The notes under the pieces are model-generated. The model ran no database searches and was not told the DNA's origin. It worked only from the letters and a program-made list of their open reading frames with translations. Source: Oligoflexia bacterium (GTDB taxonomy: Bacteria > Bdellovibrionota > Bdellovibrionia > Bdellovibrionales > Bdellovibrionaceae). From it: a stretch of DNA of 64,000 bases. The stretch is taken from assembly GCA_016861345.1 (NCBI GenBank), contig BOLD01000003.1, positions 184,648 through 248,647 on the forward strand, in the 5' to 3' direction. Made by a program: the position numbers and the translations under genes. Below are positions 1 to 8,915 of the stretch, in pieces; positions within the stretch are counted from its first letter, which is position 1; each line of letters opens with the position of its first letter.

Positions 1-49
1 AAATAGTATCATAAAGCCACTGTGTAGCTTCGCTAGCGATGTTTCTCAT
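1..49 (-). CDS. Start of a gene downstream of uppP (partial, runs off the window)
   Basis: An ATG on the minus strand at 49-47 overlaps the TGA of uppP in an ATGA arrangement. It opens a frame reading MRNIASEATQWLYDTI to the window edge without a stop. The 4-base overlap suggests translational coupling in an operon with uppP. Only 16 residues are visible, so no function can be assigned. Confidence 0.45.
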   Translation of the reverse strand, partial: MRNIASEATQWLYDTI

Positions 50-825
50 ATGTAGCCTCCATATATAAAGAGGAGAAGTGCAATTCCCAGAACGATTCGA
101 TAAGCACCAAAGTGCTTAAATCCAAATCGTGAAACCAGTTCGATAAAAAATTTTATTGCAAAGAGCGCAAAGATGAAAGAAAGCCCCGTGCCGATCAGAA
201 GCCAAGATATTTGTGAAGACTCAATCGTAGTAATGAGACCTAGACTTTTGACCAGGGCTGCGCCACTGAGAGTGGGGACGGCGAGAAAGAATGAGAATTC
301 TGCTGCTTGGCGGCGGTTTAAACCTAGGCTCAGGCCTCCTAATATAGTGGCCGCAGATCGTGACACTCCGGGAATAAAGGCAAAGCATTGGATCAAGCCA
401 ATTTTCAAACAGTCTTTCCAAGAGAGGTCTTCGATTTTTTTTCCATGAGTGTTTTGGTGAGAAAAAATTCTGTCCGATATGATAAGGAGTATTCCACCAA
501 TGATCAGAGCCCAAGCAACAATTTGAACGCTACCCAGAATCAGATCGATCTTCTTTTTCACCAGTAATCCGATAACAGCAGCGGGTAAAAAGCCGATGAT
601 AAGTTTTTTGTAGAAGTTGAGATCGGGGAGAAAGCGCCTCCAATAAAGGACAAGTACGGATAAAATGGCCCCAAATTGGATAATCACATTAAAGGACTTA
701 ATGAATCCCTCGTCCTGAATGCCCATCAAGGCTGAGGTGATAATCAAATGACCCGTGGAGGAAATCGGCAAGTACTCGGTCATGCCTTCGATAAATGATA
801 AGATAAGAACTTCCCAGAAACCCAT
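46..825 (-). CDS. uppP: Undecaprenyl-diphosphatase (UppP/BacA)
   Basis: Integral inner-membrane phosphatase that converts undecaprenyl diphosphate to the monophosphate, recycling the lipid carrier for peptidoglycan and O-antigen synthesis. Two signatures of the BacA/UppP family are visible: EGMTEYLPISSTGHL near the N terminus (the E..xE and SSTGH catalytic region) and PGVSRSAAT in mid-protein. The rest is about eight hydrophobic segments, and roughly 259 residues is the normal family length. A TTG nine bases upstream (834) is possible, but the ATG at 825 gives the usual N terminus MGFWEVLILSFIEG. The gene overlaps the next one by ATGA. Loss or overexpression of this family affects bacitracin sensitivity; that is family knowledge only. 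Confidence 0.95.
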   Translation of the reverse strand: MGFWEVLILSFIEGMTEYLPISSTGHLIITSALMGIQDEGFIKSFNVIIQFGAILSVLVLYWRRFLPDLNFYKKLIIGFLPAAVIGLLVKKKIDLILGSVQIVAWALIIGGILLIISDRIFSHQNTHGKKIEDLSWKDCLKIGLIQCFAFIPGVSRSAATILGGLSLGLNRRQAAEFSFFLAVPTLSGAALVKSLGLITTIESSQISWLLIGTGLSFIFALFAIKFFIELVSRFGFKHFGAYRIVLGIALLLFIYGGYI

Positions 826-989
826 GGGGTCCAATTCTCATCTTTATATATAGAAGGAATCAAATTCTTTTATGGTGATGTGGAAAACTTCAGAAAAAAC
901 ATTGTGCGCGCCATCATTCAGCAGATTTTTGTATTTTTTTAAAAAAGAGTCGGTCTATGCTTTTGATTATTCCACGGAGGGGGAAAATT

Positions 990-2546
990 ATGACTTTAAA
1001 CATCGGACGTTCTTTGGGACGAATGGTATTGGCAACAACGTTGTTAGTTGCGGCTTCAGCAAATGCTGGGGAATACCTCGTTAAGTATAAAAACAGTGCA
1101 GCTCTTATGAGCATGATGAGCGGATCGCTCAAAATGCAAGTACTCGACAACCATGATGTTGGCCAAATCATGAAGGTCAATGTTGATGAAAAGAGTCAGT
1201 TAACGACTCTGATGAGCCTTTACTCAAATCCAGGCATTGAGTACGTCGTTCCAAATGCAAAAGTTCATGCTTTTGAAGTGCCAGTTGAAATGAATGGTCT
1301 CAAGGAGCAATGGGCGATCGCGAAAGTTCAAGCTGAGAAAGCTTGGCAGCGCGCTGGCAACAAGGGATCGAAAAAGGTTGTGGTTGCTGTGATCGACACA
1401 GGTGTTGATTACAAACACAAAAACCTAGCGCCAAATTCAGTGCAAGGATACGATTTTATCCGTAACAACAATGATCCAATGGATATCACAAGCTCAAATA
1501 ATCCTGGCCACGGAACACACTGTGCTGGAATCGTTGGTGCTTCGGGATTGATCGATGGCGGTATTGTTGGTTTGTCTCCAGAAGTGAGCATCATGCCTCT
1601 TCGATTCTTGGATCAGAATGGTTCAGGAGATTTGAACAACGGTATTAAGGCGATCGACTATGCTATTGAGAAAAAAGTAGATGTGATTTCTGCAAGCTGG
1701 GGAGCTGCAATTCCTCGATCACAGGCGAAGCCACTGATTGAAGCGATTGAGCGTGCTGAAAAAGCGGGAATCGTATTTGTTGTTGCAGCATCAAATGATG
1801 GAAAAAATAACGACTCTTACGAAGTTTATCCTGCAAAAGCAGGACTTTCGAACACAATCGCGGTTGCTGCTTCAGGTTCATCTGATGCAAAGCCAAGCTG
1901 GTCAAACTACGGAAAAGCAACAGTTGACGTTGCGGCTCCAGGCGAAGGCATTATGAGTACATTGCCAGCTGATAAGTACGGAAATCTTTCTGGAACATCA
2001 ATGGCGACTCCGCTTGTTTCTGGATTGGTTGCTTTAATTAAGGCCCAAGATCCTAGTCTGACTCCAACTCAGATTCGCTCTTTGATCCAGTCAACTGGTG
2101 CTAAGGTGAATATTCAGACGGCATGTGATTGCCGTGTTGATGCTTTCCAAGCTGTGGACACAATCCTGACGAAGAAAATGTTCGTTTCTCCAAATGCGAA
2201 GACAATTGGAAAGGGCGAGAAAGTTCAGTTTGAAGGTGTTTATGGAAAAGCTCCGTTCACGTTCACTTCTGCAAACACCACTGCCGCAACAATTGATGCG
2301 GCAGGTGTTTTAACAGCCGTCGCTGAGGGTGAAACTCAAGTGACTGTTAAAGATGCGGATGGACAAACTGCAACAACATACAAAATCTACATCGGTAAGC
2401 CATCAGGTGGCGGCGGTGACGATGGTGGTGGCGGATGGCCTGGAAATCCAGGAGATCCAGGTGATGGTTCTTGCCCCATTGGCGACCAGTCACTTTGTGA
2501 TATCATCTGTCAAATTAAGCCAGATATGCCTTTCTGTCAGAAATAA
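990..2546 (+). CDS. Secreted subtilisin-like serine protease (S8) with I9 propeptide and Ig-like tail
   Basis: Predicted exported endopeptidase. The start at 990 follows a GGAGGGGG Shine-Dalgarno and gives a signal peptide ending near ANAG. An inhibitor_I9-like propeptide follows (about residues 27-95), then the S8 catalytic domain with Asp136 in VIDTGVDY, His174 in GHGTHCAG and Ser337 in SGTSMATP. After the protease come a bacterial Ig-like (BIG2-type) domain around residues 395-465, a glycine/aspartate-rich linker, and a short tail with four cysteines that may form disulfides. A strong terminator follows, so it looks monocistronic. All three catalytic residues are present. In a predator it could digest prey protein, but that is inference. 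Confidence 0.93.
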   Translation: MTLNIGRSLGRMVLATTLLVAASANAGEYLVKYKNSAALMSMMSGSLKMQVLDNHDVGQIMKVNVDEKSQLTTLMSLYSNPGIEYVVPNAKVHAFEVPVEMNGLKEQWAIAKVQAEKAWQRAGNKGSKKVVVAVIDTGVDYKHKNLAPNSVQGYDFIRNNNDPMDITSSNNPGHGTHCAGIVGASGLIDGGIVGLSPEVSIMPLRFLDQNGSGDLNNGIKAIDYAIEKKVDVISASWGAAIPRSQAKPLIEAIERAEKAGIVFVVAASNDGKNNDSYEVYPAKAGLSNTIAVAASGSSDAKPSWSNYGKATVDVAAPGEGIMSTLPADKYGNLSGTSMATPLVSGLVALIKAQDPSLTPTQIRSLIQSTGAKVNIQTACDCRVDAFQAVDTILTKKMFVSPNAKTIGKGEKVQFEGVYGKAPFTFTSANTTAATIDAAGVLTAVAEGETQVTVKDADGQTATTYKIYIGKPSGGGGDDGGGGWPGNPGDPGDGSCPIGDQSLCDIICQIKPDMPFCQK

Positions 2547-2572
2547 TTTAGTTTCTTTGAAACAGAAATTGA

Positions 2573-2602
2573 AAAAGCCCGCTTTTAAGCGGGCTTTTTT
2601 TA
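2573..2602 (+). terminator. Rho-independent terminator after the S8 protease
   Basis: AAAGCCCGC pairs with GCGGGCTTT across a short TTTTAA loop and is followed directly by a T-rich tract (2594-2602). It lies 27 bases after the protease stop codon. Confidence 0.9.
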
Positions 2603-2691
2603 TTGCACTTTAGTGGTCGCAAATTGACTCTTTTTTCAGTGGCACCCTCTTTGCTCTATAGACTCTCAAGATTAGCAAAAAGGGGGGAAGA

Positions 2692-3285
2692 ATGAAACAC
2701 TTGCTGATAACTTTAGTTGGACTTTTAATGGTAGCTCAATCACAGGCGGAAGGGCTTCGGCTCGGACAACCAGCCTACGGAGGAACAGGATGTCCCGCGG
2801 GGACGGCCTCTGTCAGCGTGAGTCCAGATGAATCTGCCGTCAGTGTGCTCTTTGATCAGTTCATTGCCGAGGCTGGCAGAACAACAGGTCGACGAATCGA
2901 TCGAAAATCATGTAATTTGACGATTCCAGTTCAAGTGCCCCAAGGGTACTCCGTTGCGGTCTTTCAAGTCGACTATCGGGGATTTAATGCTGTTCCTCGA
3001 GGTGGTGTGAACCGCTTTGATTCAGAATATTTTTGGGCTGGCTCTCGAGGTCCTCGACTGAGCAGAATTTTCTCTGGCCCAACAAATGACAACTTCACAG
3101 TGACTGATGGGCTGATGGCAAGCACATTGGTGTGGGCACCTTGCGGAGCAAGTGTGAACCTTCGAGTGAACGCTTCAATGATGGCGCAGGCCAATGCGGC
3201 GATGGAGCAAACAATTGGAGCAGTGGATTCAGCTGACGTTTCTTCAGGCCTTGTTTACCATATTCAGTGGAGACGATGTCATTAA
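2692..3285 (+). CDS. DUF4360-like secreted protein
   Basis: A 197-residue exported protein with a signal peptide ending around AQSQAEG. The mature part resembles DUF4360: an early GTGCPAGTASVSVSPDE motif, then SVLFDQF, and paired cysteines (CPAG, SCNLT, PCGAS, RRCH) that probably form disulfides. The start is supported by AAAGGGGGGAAG just before the ATG. It is flanked by terminators on both sides, so it is probably transcribed alone. DUF4360 proteins are known from fungi and from bacteria including predators; no biochemical role is established. Confidence 0.8.
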   Translation: MKHLLITLVGLLMVAQSQAEGLRLGQPAYGGTGCPAGTASVSVSPDESAVSVLFDQFIAEAGRTTGRRIDRKSCNLTIPVQVPQGYSVAVFQVDYRGFNAVPRGGVNRFDSEYFWAGSRGPRLSRIFSGPTNDNFTVTDGLMASTLVWAPCGASVNLRVNASMMAQANAAMEQTIGAVDSADVSSGLVYHIQWRRCH

Positions 3286-3308
3286 TTTAGATGAATTAAG
3301 TTTTTGAC

Positions 3309-3341
3309 GAAGGGGAGTTCACGATGAACTCCTCTTTTTTT
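3309..3341 (+). terminator. Terminator after the DUF4360 gene
   Basis: GGGGAGTTCA and TGAACTCCTC form a stem around a CGA loop, followed by a run of seven T (3334-3341). It overlaps the 3' end of the convergent yciB-like gene and may work in both directions. Confidence 0.85.
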
Positions 3342-3918
3342 AGAGTTCTTTTTGAAGTTTTTTTTGCTTCAAAATTTGTCGGCGTAGATAGAAACCTTCT
3401 GCAACAAGATAGACGACGAAGCTGAGGGTAAGTCCAATGCCCTTCAAAAAGGCCCAGGCCTCTGTTGACCAAGAGAAAGCCGCCCAAGTCGCAAGCCCTG
3501 CTTGAATGGCAAAGAAAATCCCAACACGAAAAGTAATGCCATTAAATTTTTCTTTTAAAATTTCAGGAATTTGTTGTCCCTGTTTTTCAGCCATTAAGAC
3601 TAAGAAATTTTTTTTCAAAACCAGTGATCCCCAGAGAAAGATGGCGAAGAAGGCTTCAAAGAGAGCGGGCTGAAGTTTGAACCAAATTCCATCTTGGGAA
3701 ATAATAGAAATCGCGCCCAGGCTTAGAATCATTCCATTTCCAATCCATGTCATAGTCGATACTTTTTTGTATTTCACAATTTCGAAAATAATTTCTCCAA
3801 AGCCAAAAGCCATACCGGCCACGGTTCCCCAGATGGGCCCATAATTTTCTTCAATCAAAGTAAAGGCAAGAATGGGAAGAAGGCCGCCAAAGAAAAAAGA
3901 GGTCAACTGTCCCTTCAC
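3340..3918 (-). CDS. yciB: YciB/IspZ-family inner-membrane septation protein
   Basis: A 192-residue protein with about five or six hydrophobic segments, matching the length and pattern of the YciB/IspZ (septation protein A) family. Visible family features are the N-terminal FFGGLLPILAF, the central STMTWIGNGMILSLGAI segment, and DGIWFKLQPALFEAFFA, which resembles the family's D..FIKWKP.....LFA motif. Its ATG overlaps the dihydroorotase stop by ATGA, so it is translationally coupled to pyrC. The family contributes to envelope integrity and septation; its exact role is unresolved. It is assigned by pattern, not by catalytic residues. Confidence 0.75.
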   Translation of the reverse strand: MKGQLTSFFFGGLLPILAFTLIEENYGPIWGTVAGMAFGFGEIIFEIVKYKKVSTMTWIGNGMILSLGAISIISQDGIWFKLQPALFEAFFAIFLWGSLVLKKNFLVLMAEKQGQQIPEILKEKFNGITFRVGIFFAIQAGLATWAAFSWSTEAWAFLKGIGLTLSFVVYLVAEGFYLRRQILKQKKLQKEL

Positions 3919-5240
3919 TCGAACAAGACCTTTTGTCCCTGGGGAGTTCCAATAATATGATCATCTTGCATGACCAAGTGCCCCCCAACAATGGTGTGAG
4001 TTGGCCAACCAGTGACGTGTTTTCCGTCAAAAGGTGTCCATCCACAGCGGCTGACGATCCATGAATTTTCAATTCGTCTTTGTTTTTTCAAATCCACCAG
4101 AGTAAAATCAGCATCAAGTCCAACTTCTATTTGACCCTTTGTCGTGCAGCCAAAAACCCGACGGGGATTTTCACAAACGAGTTCGACAAATTTTGTCAGT
4201 GACAGACGTCCTTCATGAATGTGATTGAGCATAATGGGGACAAGGGTTTGAACGCCAGGCATTCCTGACGGGGATTGGGGATACTCTTTTGTTTTTTCCT
4301 CGATTGTGTGAGGGGCATGATCGGAACCAATGATGTCAACCGTTCCGTCAAGAAGCCCCTTCCAGAGACCTTCCATATGATCTTTACTTCGAATGGGGGG
4401 ATTCATTTGAGCTAAGGTGCCAAGGGTCTCATAGCAGTCAGGAGCAAAAAGGGTTAGATGTTGGGGCGTGACTTCAACAGTTGCGATATCTTTATACTCT
4501 TTGAGAATTGCTATTTCTTCTTTTGTGGTCACATGCAAGACATGAACGGGGCGGTGTGTTTCTCGTGCTAATCGCAAGAGTCGCTCTGTGGATCGCACTG
4601 CAGATTCGGCATCTCTCCATTCAGGGTGGGCGAGAGGAGATTTAGCTGAATCAGCAATGTGTTTTCGCTCGCGCAAACGATATTCATCTTCACTGTGAAC
4701 AATCACGCGACGTTGGCCAGAACGCAAAATTTGTCTCAAATTTTCATCGTCCTCAACAAGGAGTGACCCAGTGGAGCTACCCATGAAAACTTTTACTCCA
4801 GAACAGCCTGGAGACTTTTCAAGCTCCCGTAAAGATGAAATATTGTCTTGAGCGGCTCCAACGAAGAAGGCGAAATTCACCCAGGCCCTTCCTTCGGCTC
4901 TTTTGATTTTATCTTCGAGAGCTTCTCGGGTTGTTGTGGGCGGTTTTGTATTGGGCATTTCGAAAATCGAGGTCACTCCGCCCAGAGCGGCAGCTCGAGT
5001 TCCCGTTTCAAGGTCCTCTTTGTGTGTCAGTCCAGGTTCTCGAAAGTGAACTTGAGAGTCGATGACTCCAGGGAGAACGTGAAGATGGCGGGCATCGATT
5101 GTCAATTGACCAGACAAAGGTGAGCTGGAAAGGCTCGCAATCTTGCCATTGGTGACTCCAATGTGAAGATTTTGAGAAAAGAGTTGCCCTTTTTTGGAGA
5201 CGATGACTTGGCCATTGTTAATTACTAAATCATAATTCAT
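3915..5240 (-). CDS. pyrC: Dihydroorotase (PyrC)
   Basis: Zinc amidohydrolase that interconverts N-carbamoyl-L-aspartate and dihydroorotate in de novo pyrimidine synthesis. The 441-residue length fits the long (class I) dihydroorotases. Hallmarks are visible: DSQVHFREPG (metal-binding HxH-type site and substrate Arg), GVTSIFEMPNTKP, GVKVFMGSSTGSL (Lys in the position usually carbamylated), HVLHVTTKE (metal His), and IGSDHAPHT (catalytic Asp with His). It is followed by the yciB-like gene with an ATGA overlap. The catalytic set appears intact, so it is probably active rather than the pseudo-DHO partner of aspartate transcarbamoylase. Confidence 0.94.
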   Translation of the reverse strand: MNYDLVINNGQVIVSKKGQLFSQNLHIGVTNGKIASLSSSPLSGQLTIDARHLHVLPGVIDSQVHFREPGLTHKEDLETGTRAAALGGVTSIFEMPNTKPPTTTREALEDKIKRAEGRAWVNFAFFVGAAQDNISSLRELEKSPGCSGVKVFMGSSTGSLLVEDDENLRQILRSGQRRVIVHSEDEYRLRERKHIADSAKSPLAHPEWRDAESAVRSTERLLRLARETHRPVHVLHVTTKEEIAILKEYKDIATVEVTPQHLTLFAPDCYETLGTLAQMNPPIRSKDHMEGLWKGLLDGTVDIIGSDHAPHTIEEKTKEYPQSPSGMPGVQTLVPIMLNHIHEGRLSLTKFVELVCENPRRVFGCTTKGQIEVGLDADFTLVDLKKQRRIENSWIVSRCGWTPFDGKHVTGWPTHTIVGGHLVMQDDHIIGTPQGQKVLFE

Positions 5241-5328
5241 TGTTTATTGAGACTAGCTGATAACCAGGCCCTCCGTCTAGTGGTCAACTCATCTTGACCC
5301 CTTTGACAGAGTAAAGGACAATAATTTT

Positions 5329-6480
5329 ATGGCATTAGATAAAATCATTCAGTTTTTCATCAAATACAACGCTGTGCTTATTGAGGCTCTCGTTGGTGCG
5401 ATCATCATCATTGTGGGCTTTTTAGCCTATCGGTCATTTGCCCAAGCTCGAGATGAAGTCAGTGGGGCAAAGGGCACAGACCTGCATGATCTTGAAGAAA
5501 TGATAAAAAAACTTTTAGAGCGGGCGAATCAAGTTCCCACATCTGCAGCTTTGGCGAAAGCGGGCGCAGATGGGGCTGTTGATACCTCTCCACTGTTGAA
5601 TGAAATTGAAAAATTAAGAATTGATCTCCAAACCAAGCAGGCTGAGATTGAGCAAATGAAATCCCAGTCGGCGAAAGCCCCTTCAGCGACTCCAGCGCCA
5701 GGAATGTCCACTGAAGAAAAAGCAACCTTGGAAAATCAGATTAAAGAACTTCAGAATAAGCTCGCTGAGTACGAAATCATCAGCGAGGACATTGCAGATT
5801 TGTCCTTCTACAAAGAGGAAAATGCAAAACTGAGAAAACAAATTGAAAGTGCCGGTTCTGTAGCGGCCCCAGCTGCGGCCACGCCTTCTCCAGCTGCTGC
5901 GCCTCCAGCGCCGGCTACGCCCTCAGCTTCTACACCGCCAACTCCTGAGCCCATGCCAGCATCTGCACCGCCACCGCCAGTAGAGCCAGCGGGGGCAACA
6001 GCTGGGCCTGAGATCGCAGCGAACGCCAGCTTTACGCCAGAGCCTCCCGCACCAACTTCTCAAGAGTCTGCTCCACCAACAGATGCTAGTTTTATTGATG
6101 ATGATTTGATGAAGGAGTTCGCTCAAGCTGTTGCTGATCAAAAAGCCTCGACTTCAGAAACCGAAGCCCCAGCCGCACCGACACCGCCACCAGCGGCGGA
6201 TCCAGTACAAGCAGCACCTGCGGCACCCACAGCCACACCAGCAGCGTCCGCGGGCGGGGATGTGGATTTGGGAAGTCTTGATATCGACAAAATGATGAAT
6301 GAGGCAGGGACGCTTGAGGTAGCAGATGTTGCCGCAGCGCCCAGTGCCGAAGAGGTCCTGAGTCAAGAGTTGGATCCTGATAAGCTTGCCCTTGAGGCAG
6401 ATACTTTGAATAATGTGAAGCCTGAGGATAAGGAATTGATGGGGCAGTTCGAAAACTTTGTAAAGAAGGAGTCGCGATAA
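5329..6480 (+). CDS. Membrane-anchored coiled-coil, Ala/Pro-rich protein of unknown function
   Basis: 383 residues, not recognised as a named family. It starts with one transmembrane helix (about residues 14-36) and no signal-cleavage site, so it is probably anchored with its bulk in the cytoplasm. Next comes a charged coiled-coil region (about 45-180), a low-complexity Ala/Pro/Thr-rich linker (about 185-320) and a short acidic C-terminal segment containing LGSLDIDKMMNEAG. The design suggests a scaffold that holds a C-terminal peptide away from the membrane. It shares its last base with the next start codon (taATG), pointing to a two-gene unit with the HEAT-like protein. Confidence 0.75.
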   Translation: MALDKIIQFFIKYNAVLIEALVGAIIIIVGFLAYRSFAQARDEVSGAKGTDLHDLEEMIKKLLERANQVPTSAALAKAGADGAVDTSPLLNEIEKLRIDLQTKQAEIEQMKSQSAKAPSATPAPGMSTEEKATLENQIKELQNKLAEYEIISEDIADLSFYKEENAKLRKQIESAGSVAAPAAATPSPAAAPPAPATPSASTPPTPEPMPASAPPPPVEPAGATAGPEIAANASFTPEPPAPTSQESAPPTDASFIDDDLMKEFAQAVADQKASTSETEAPAAPTPPPAADPVQAAPAAPTATPAASAGGDVDLGSLDIDKMMNEAGTLEVADVAAAPSAEEVLSQELDPDKLALEADTLNNVKPEDKELMGQFENFVKKESR

Positions 6481-7109
6481 TGATAGTTTTTGTCATCAGT
6501 CTTGCTTTAGGATTGTCATCACATGCGGCTACGCAAAAATCAGCTGAAGAGTTATACGAAGTGGCCTACTCATCATCGGGGACAATGCCAGAGAGATGGT
6601 CGGCAATGACTTTGGCTATTCAAACTGACAAAGAAGTTTCTGAAAAAGAAATGCAGAAAGCCCTGACTCATCCTGAGTGGTTCGTTCGAAATGCAGCCTT
6701 GGTAGGTCTTAAGGAATCTCATCCTGAGTTAGCAGAAAGAGCGGCCTTTCGACTGCTTTCAGACAAAGCCATGGTTGTGAGAGTGGCGGCGATCAATGCT
6801 CTGCCTAATGATTTATCCACTTCGAAAAGAGAATTGCTCTGGGCTGAACTGTATCAGAAGTACAATTTTAGGAAAAAACAAAGCTTATGGGTTCGAGGGC
6901 ATATTATTGAAAAACTTGCCCAAGCTCCTCAGAAGAGAGAGTATCCAAACTTTACTCAAAGCCTTTCTGATTCTGATGATCGGGTCGTGAACGCAGCTGT
7001 AGAGGGTCTGGAAAAGTTGCTTAACCGAAAGATGGGATCTGCTGCGGCGACCTTGAAGGAAAAGAAAAATCTTTGGTTGGCTTGGACGAGGAAAAATCCA
7101 AATTTATAG
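6480..7109 (+). CDS. Exported HEAT-repeat-like protein
   Basis: 209 residues beginning with a short hydrophobic segment and a likely cleavage near SSHAATQ, so it is probably periplasmic. The mature part consists of repeated helical pairs of HEAT type, such as HPEWFVRNAALVGLKE, DKAMVVRVAAINALP and DSDDRVVNAAVEGLEKLL, with the typical aspartate/valine/arginine positions. HEAT solenoids bind other proteins; no partner is visible except the coiled-coil protein encoded just upstream with a one-base overlap. The name describes the fold only. Confidence 0.75.
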   Translation: MIVFVISLALGLSSHAATQKSAEELYEVAYSSSGTMPERWSAMTLAIQTDKEVSEKEMQKALTHPEWFVRNAALVGLKESHPELAERAAFRLLSDKAMVVRVAAINALPNDLSTSKRELLWAELYQKYNFRKKQSLWVRGHIIEKLAQAPQKREYPNFTQSLSDSDDRVVNAAVEGLEKLLNRKMGSAAATLKEKKNLWLAWTRKNPNL

Positions 7110-7239
7110 TCCATCTTTTTGTACTCATGTCTCTTCATGAGATTTATAGATGCATTACTAACCTGCAATTAATCCAGTGTTAAAAATCAACTTGGTATAA
7201 TTAACAAAGTCTGATCTGATTACTTTCAGGAGATGGGGA

Positions 7240-7626
7240 ATGACTAAAAATAAACAAAGTTTGTTACTTATTGAAGATGATCATGATTTAAGAGAGGCCC
7301 TACAGGACCGCCTTCGAGTATTAAATATTAGCGTGGTTTCTGTAAAAGATGGAGAAGAGGCTTTGGCAGCACTGGCTCAGTCCAAATTCAATGTGATTCT
7401 CTCTGATATTGGGATGCCGAACATCTCTGGTTTGGATTTTTTAAAACGCATTCGAGCTGATGGGAATGAGACTCCCGTTTTATTTATGTCAGCCTATGAT
7501 GATCGGGATCGGGTTCTGGATGCACTTCGAAATGGGGCCTTTGATTTTCTGCCAAAGCCTGTGAAGTCAGTTGAGCTGTTGGCTGCAGTCCAAAGAGCAC
7601 TGAATTCATCTGTGAATGTTGTTTAG
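7240..7626 (+). CDS. Single-domain response regulator (CheY-like receiver)
   Basis: 128-residue stand-alone receiver domain. The acidic pocket (IEDDHD), the phosphoacceptor Asp in LSDIGMPN, the conserved Ser in FMSAYDD and the Lys in LPKPVK are all present, so it should be phosphorylated by a histidine kinase and signal by protein contact; there is no DNA-binding domain. A good Shine-Dalgarno (CAGGAGATGGGG) precedes the ATG. No kinase is adjacent, so the partner is unknown. It overlaps the convergent barrel gene by four bases at the 3' end. Confidence 0.92.
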   Translation: MTKNKQSLLLIEDDHDLREALQDRLRVLNISVVSVKDGEEALAALAQSKFNVILSDIGMPNISGLDFLKRIRADGNETPVLFMSAYDDRDRVLDALRNGAFDFLPKPVKSVELLAAVQRALNSSVNVV

Positions 7627-8912
7627 TAATAGGCAGTTAGTTTTATTCCATACCGATCATACGATTCGTAGATTCCCAACAGAGTATTTGAGGAACCTTG
7701 AAGGTTGAGGGCAAAGATGCCCATTTCAAGCTGATCAGTGAGTCGTCGATTAAGTTCGACTCGGGTGAGATTGGAATGTCCTTTTAAATCATGAATGTGA
7801 CCAAGGAGCAAAGAAGTTTCATCATTGATGCTCTGTCTGATTCCTGCAGAAAGAGCTTTTGTAAAGATGGATTGTAGAAATGATAATTGGCCATCTTGAG
7901 GGCTTTGGTTTTGGTGATATTGAAGAAGGGCTGTGAGAGGGCCTCTTTTTAAATCGAAAGTTTTTTCCCATCCAATCACTTGTGCGGCAGAGTAACCGGG
8001 AACTCGAGGATCATCTTTTTGAGGTATCACGGCATTCCCAGCAATTCGAATCAAACTTTCTTTGATTGGAATGGTCACGAGGCCTCCGATAGATTGGGTT
8101 CGGTAAAGAAGGGGGCGAAGATGGATGGGGGACTCCATCATTAATGTCAGTGGATTCAAAGAGACCAGGGTTGTGTTGAGATCGAGAAGGACGTAAGGTG
8201 AATTGGAAAGTCCATTAAAATAGACTATCGAGGTATCCAGAAGATCTGTCTTTACTTGTATTCGCCCGCCCCAGTTGTTTGAACGGGCGTGGTTAATTTC
8301 ATGTGGCGAATCGACTTGATATTGAACGGATTGGGGAACGAGAAGGATGTATTCAGAAGTCTCAAGGTGCAGTCCATTTTTTCTTGGCCACCAAGGATTT
8401 TTGCTGCCGGGCAAATGGGACGGTGTCATCTGAGGAATAAAGTGAAAATCAAATTGCATATTCTGGTATTCATGAAGAAAACTTATTCCTGGAGAAGAGA
8501 TGGGAGTAGAATCCAGGGGGTCAGTTAAGTTTTTTTGCATCATCACATCAAGGGGATTTGAGAAGTCAGTCCCTTCCCAAACAACATTCTGATAGCCCAT
8601 TCGGATTTTTGAATTTGAAAAATTCAATTCATAGTAAGAGTCATTCCAAGTGAATTGACTTCGCTCGGTGGATTCCATGGTTACAGGGTCTGCTCTGAAT
8701 TGAGGAGAAAGTTTCAATCGATGAAGATCAGACATCTTTGATTTAAAATCGGCCTTAATTGTCAGTGGTAAAGATTGATTAGACCAGTCCGAAGATTTCT
8801 CAATTCCGAGTTTGTAATATTGAAGGCCCAGTTGTAGATCAAGTTGTGAATCGGCAACCCCAGTAGTGGGGGAGATAAGGAGCAAGAGAAGTATAAGGCT
8901 GCCTATCTTCAT
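7623..8912 (-). CDS. Putative outer-membrane beta-barrel protein linked to the MMPL/LolA exporter
   Basis: 429 residues with a clear signal peptide (cleavage near TGVADS) and a body of alternating polar/hydrophobic strands with many aromatics. It ends in an aromatic residue (KLTAYY), as many outer-membrane barrels do. It starts three bases after the stop of the MMPL-LolA fusion, so it is in the same operon. In other proteobacteria an MMPL exporter, a LolA-fold protein and a barrel-like protein are often encoded together, and this is probably the third member. Substrate unknown. The family was judged from composition and context, not from a motif. Confidence 0.65.
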   Translation of the reverse strand: MKIGSLILLLLLISPTTGVADSQLDLQLGLQYYKLGIEKSSDWSNQSLPLTIKADFKSKMSDLHRLKLSPQFRADPVTMESTERSQFTWNDSYYELNFSNSKIRMGYQNVVWEGTDFSNPLDVMMQKNLTDPLDSTPISSPGISFLHEYQNMQFDFHFIPQMTPSHLPGSKNPWWPRKNGLHLETSEYILLVPQSVQYQVDSPHEINHARSNNWGGRIQVKTDLLDTSIVYFNGLSNSPYVLLDLNTTLVSLNPLTLMMESPIHLRPLLYRTQSIGGLVTIPIKESLIRIAGNAVIPQKDDPRVPGYSAAQVIGWEKTFDLKRGPLTALLQYHQNQSPQDGQLSFLQSIFTKALSAGIRQSINDETSLLLGHIHDLKGHSNLTRVELNRRLTDQLEMGIFALNLQGSSNTLLGIYESYDRYGIKLTAYY

Positions 8913-8915
8913 TCT

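Noticed and set aside
173..514. Open frames overlapping uppP on both strands
   Set aside because: They lie within the well-supported uppP gene and have no family signature.
5923..6496. Minus-strand frames over the Ala/Pro-rich gene
   Set aside because: They arise from low-complexity codons of the plus-strand gene, without RBS or signature.
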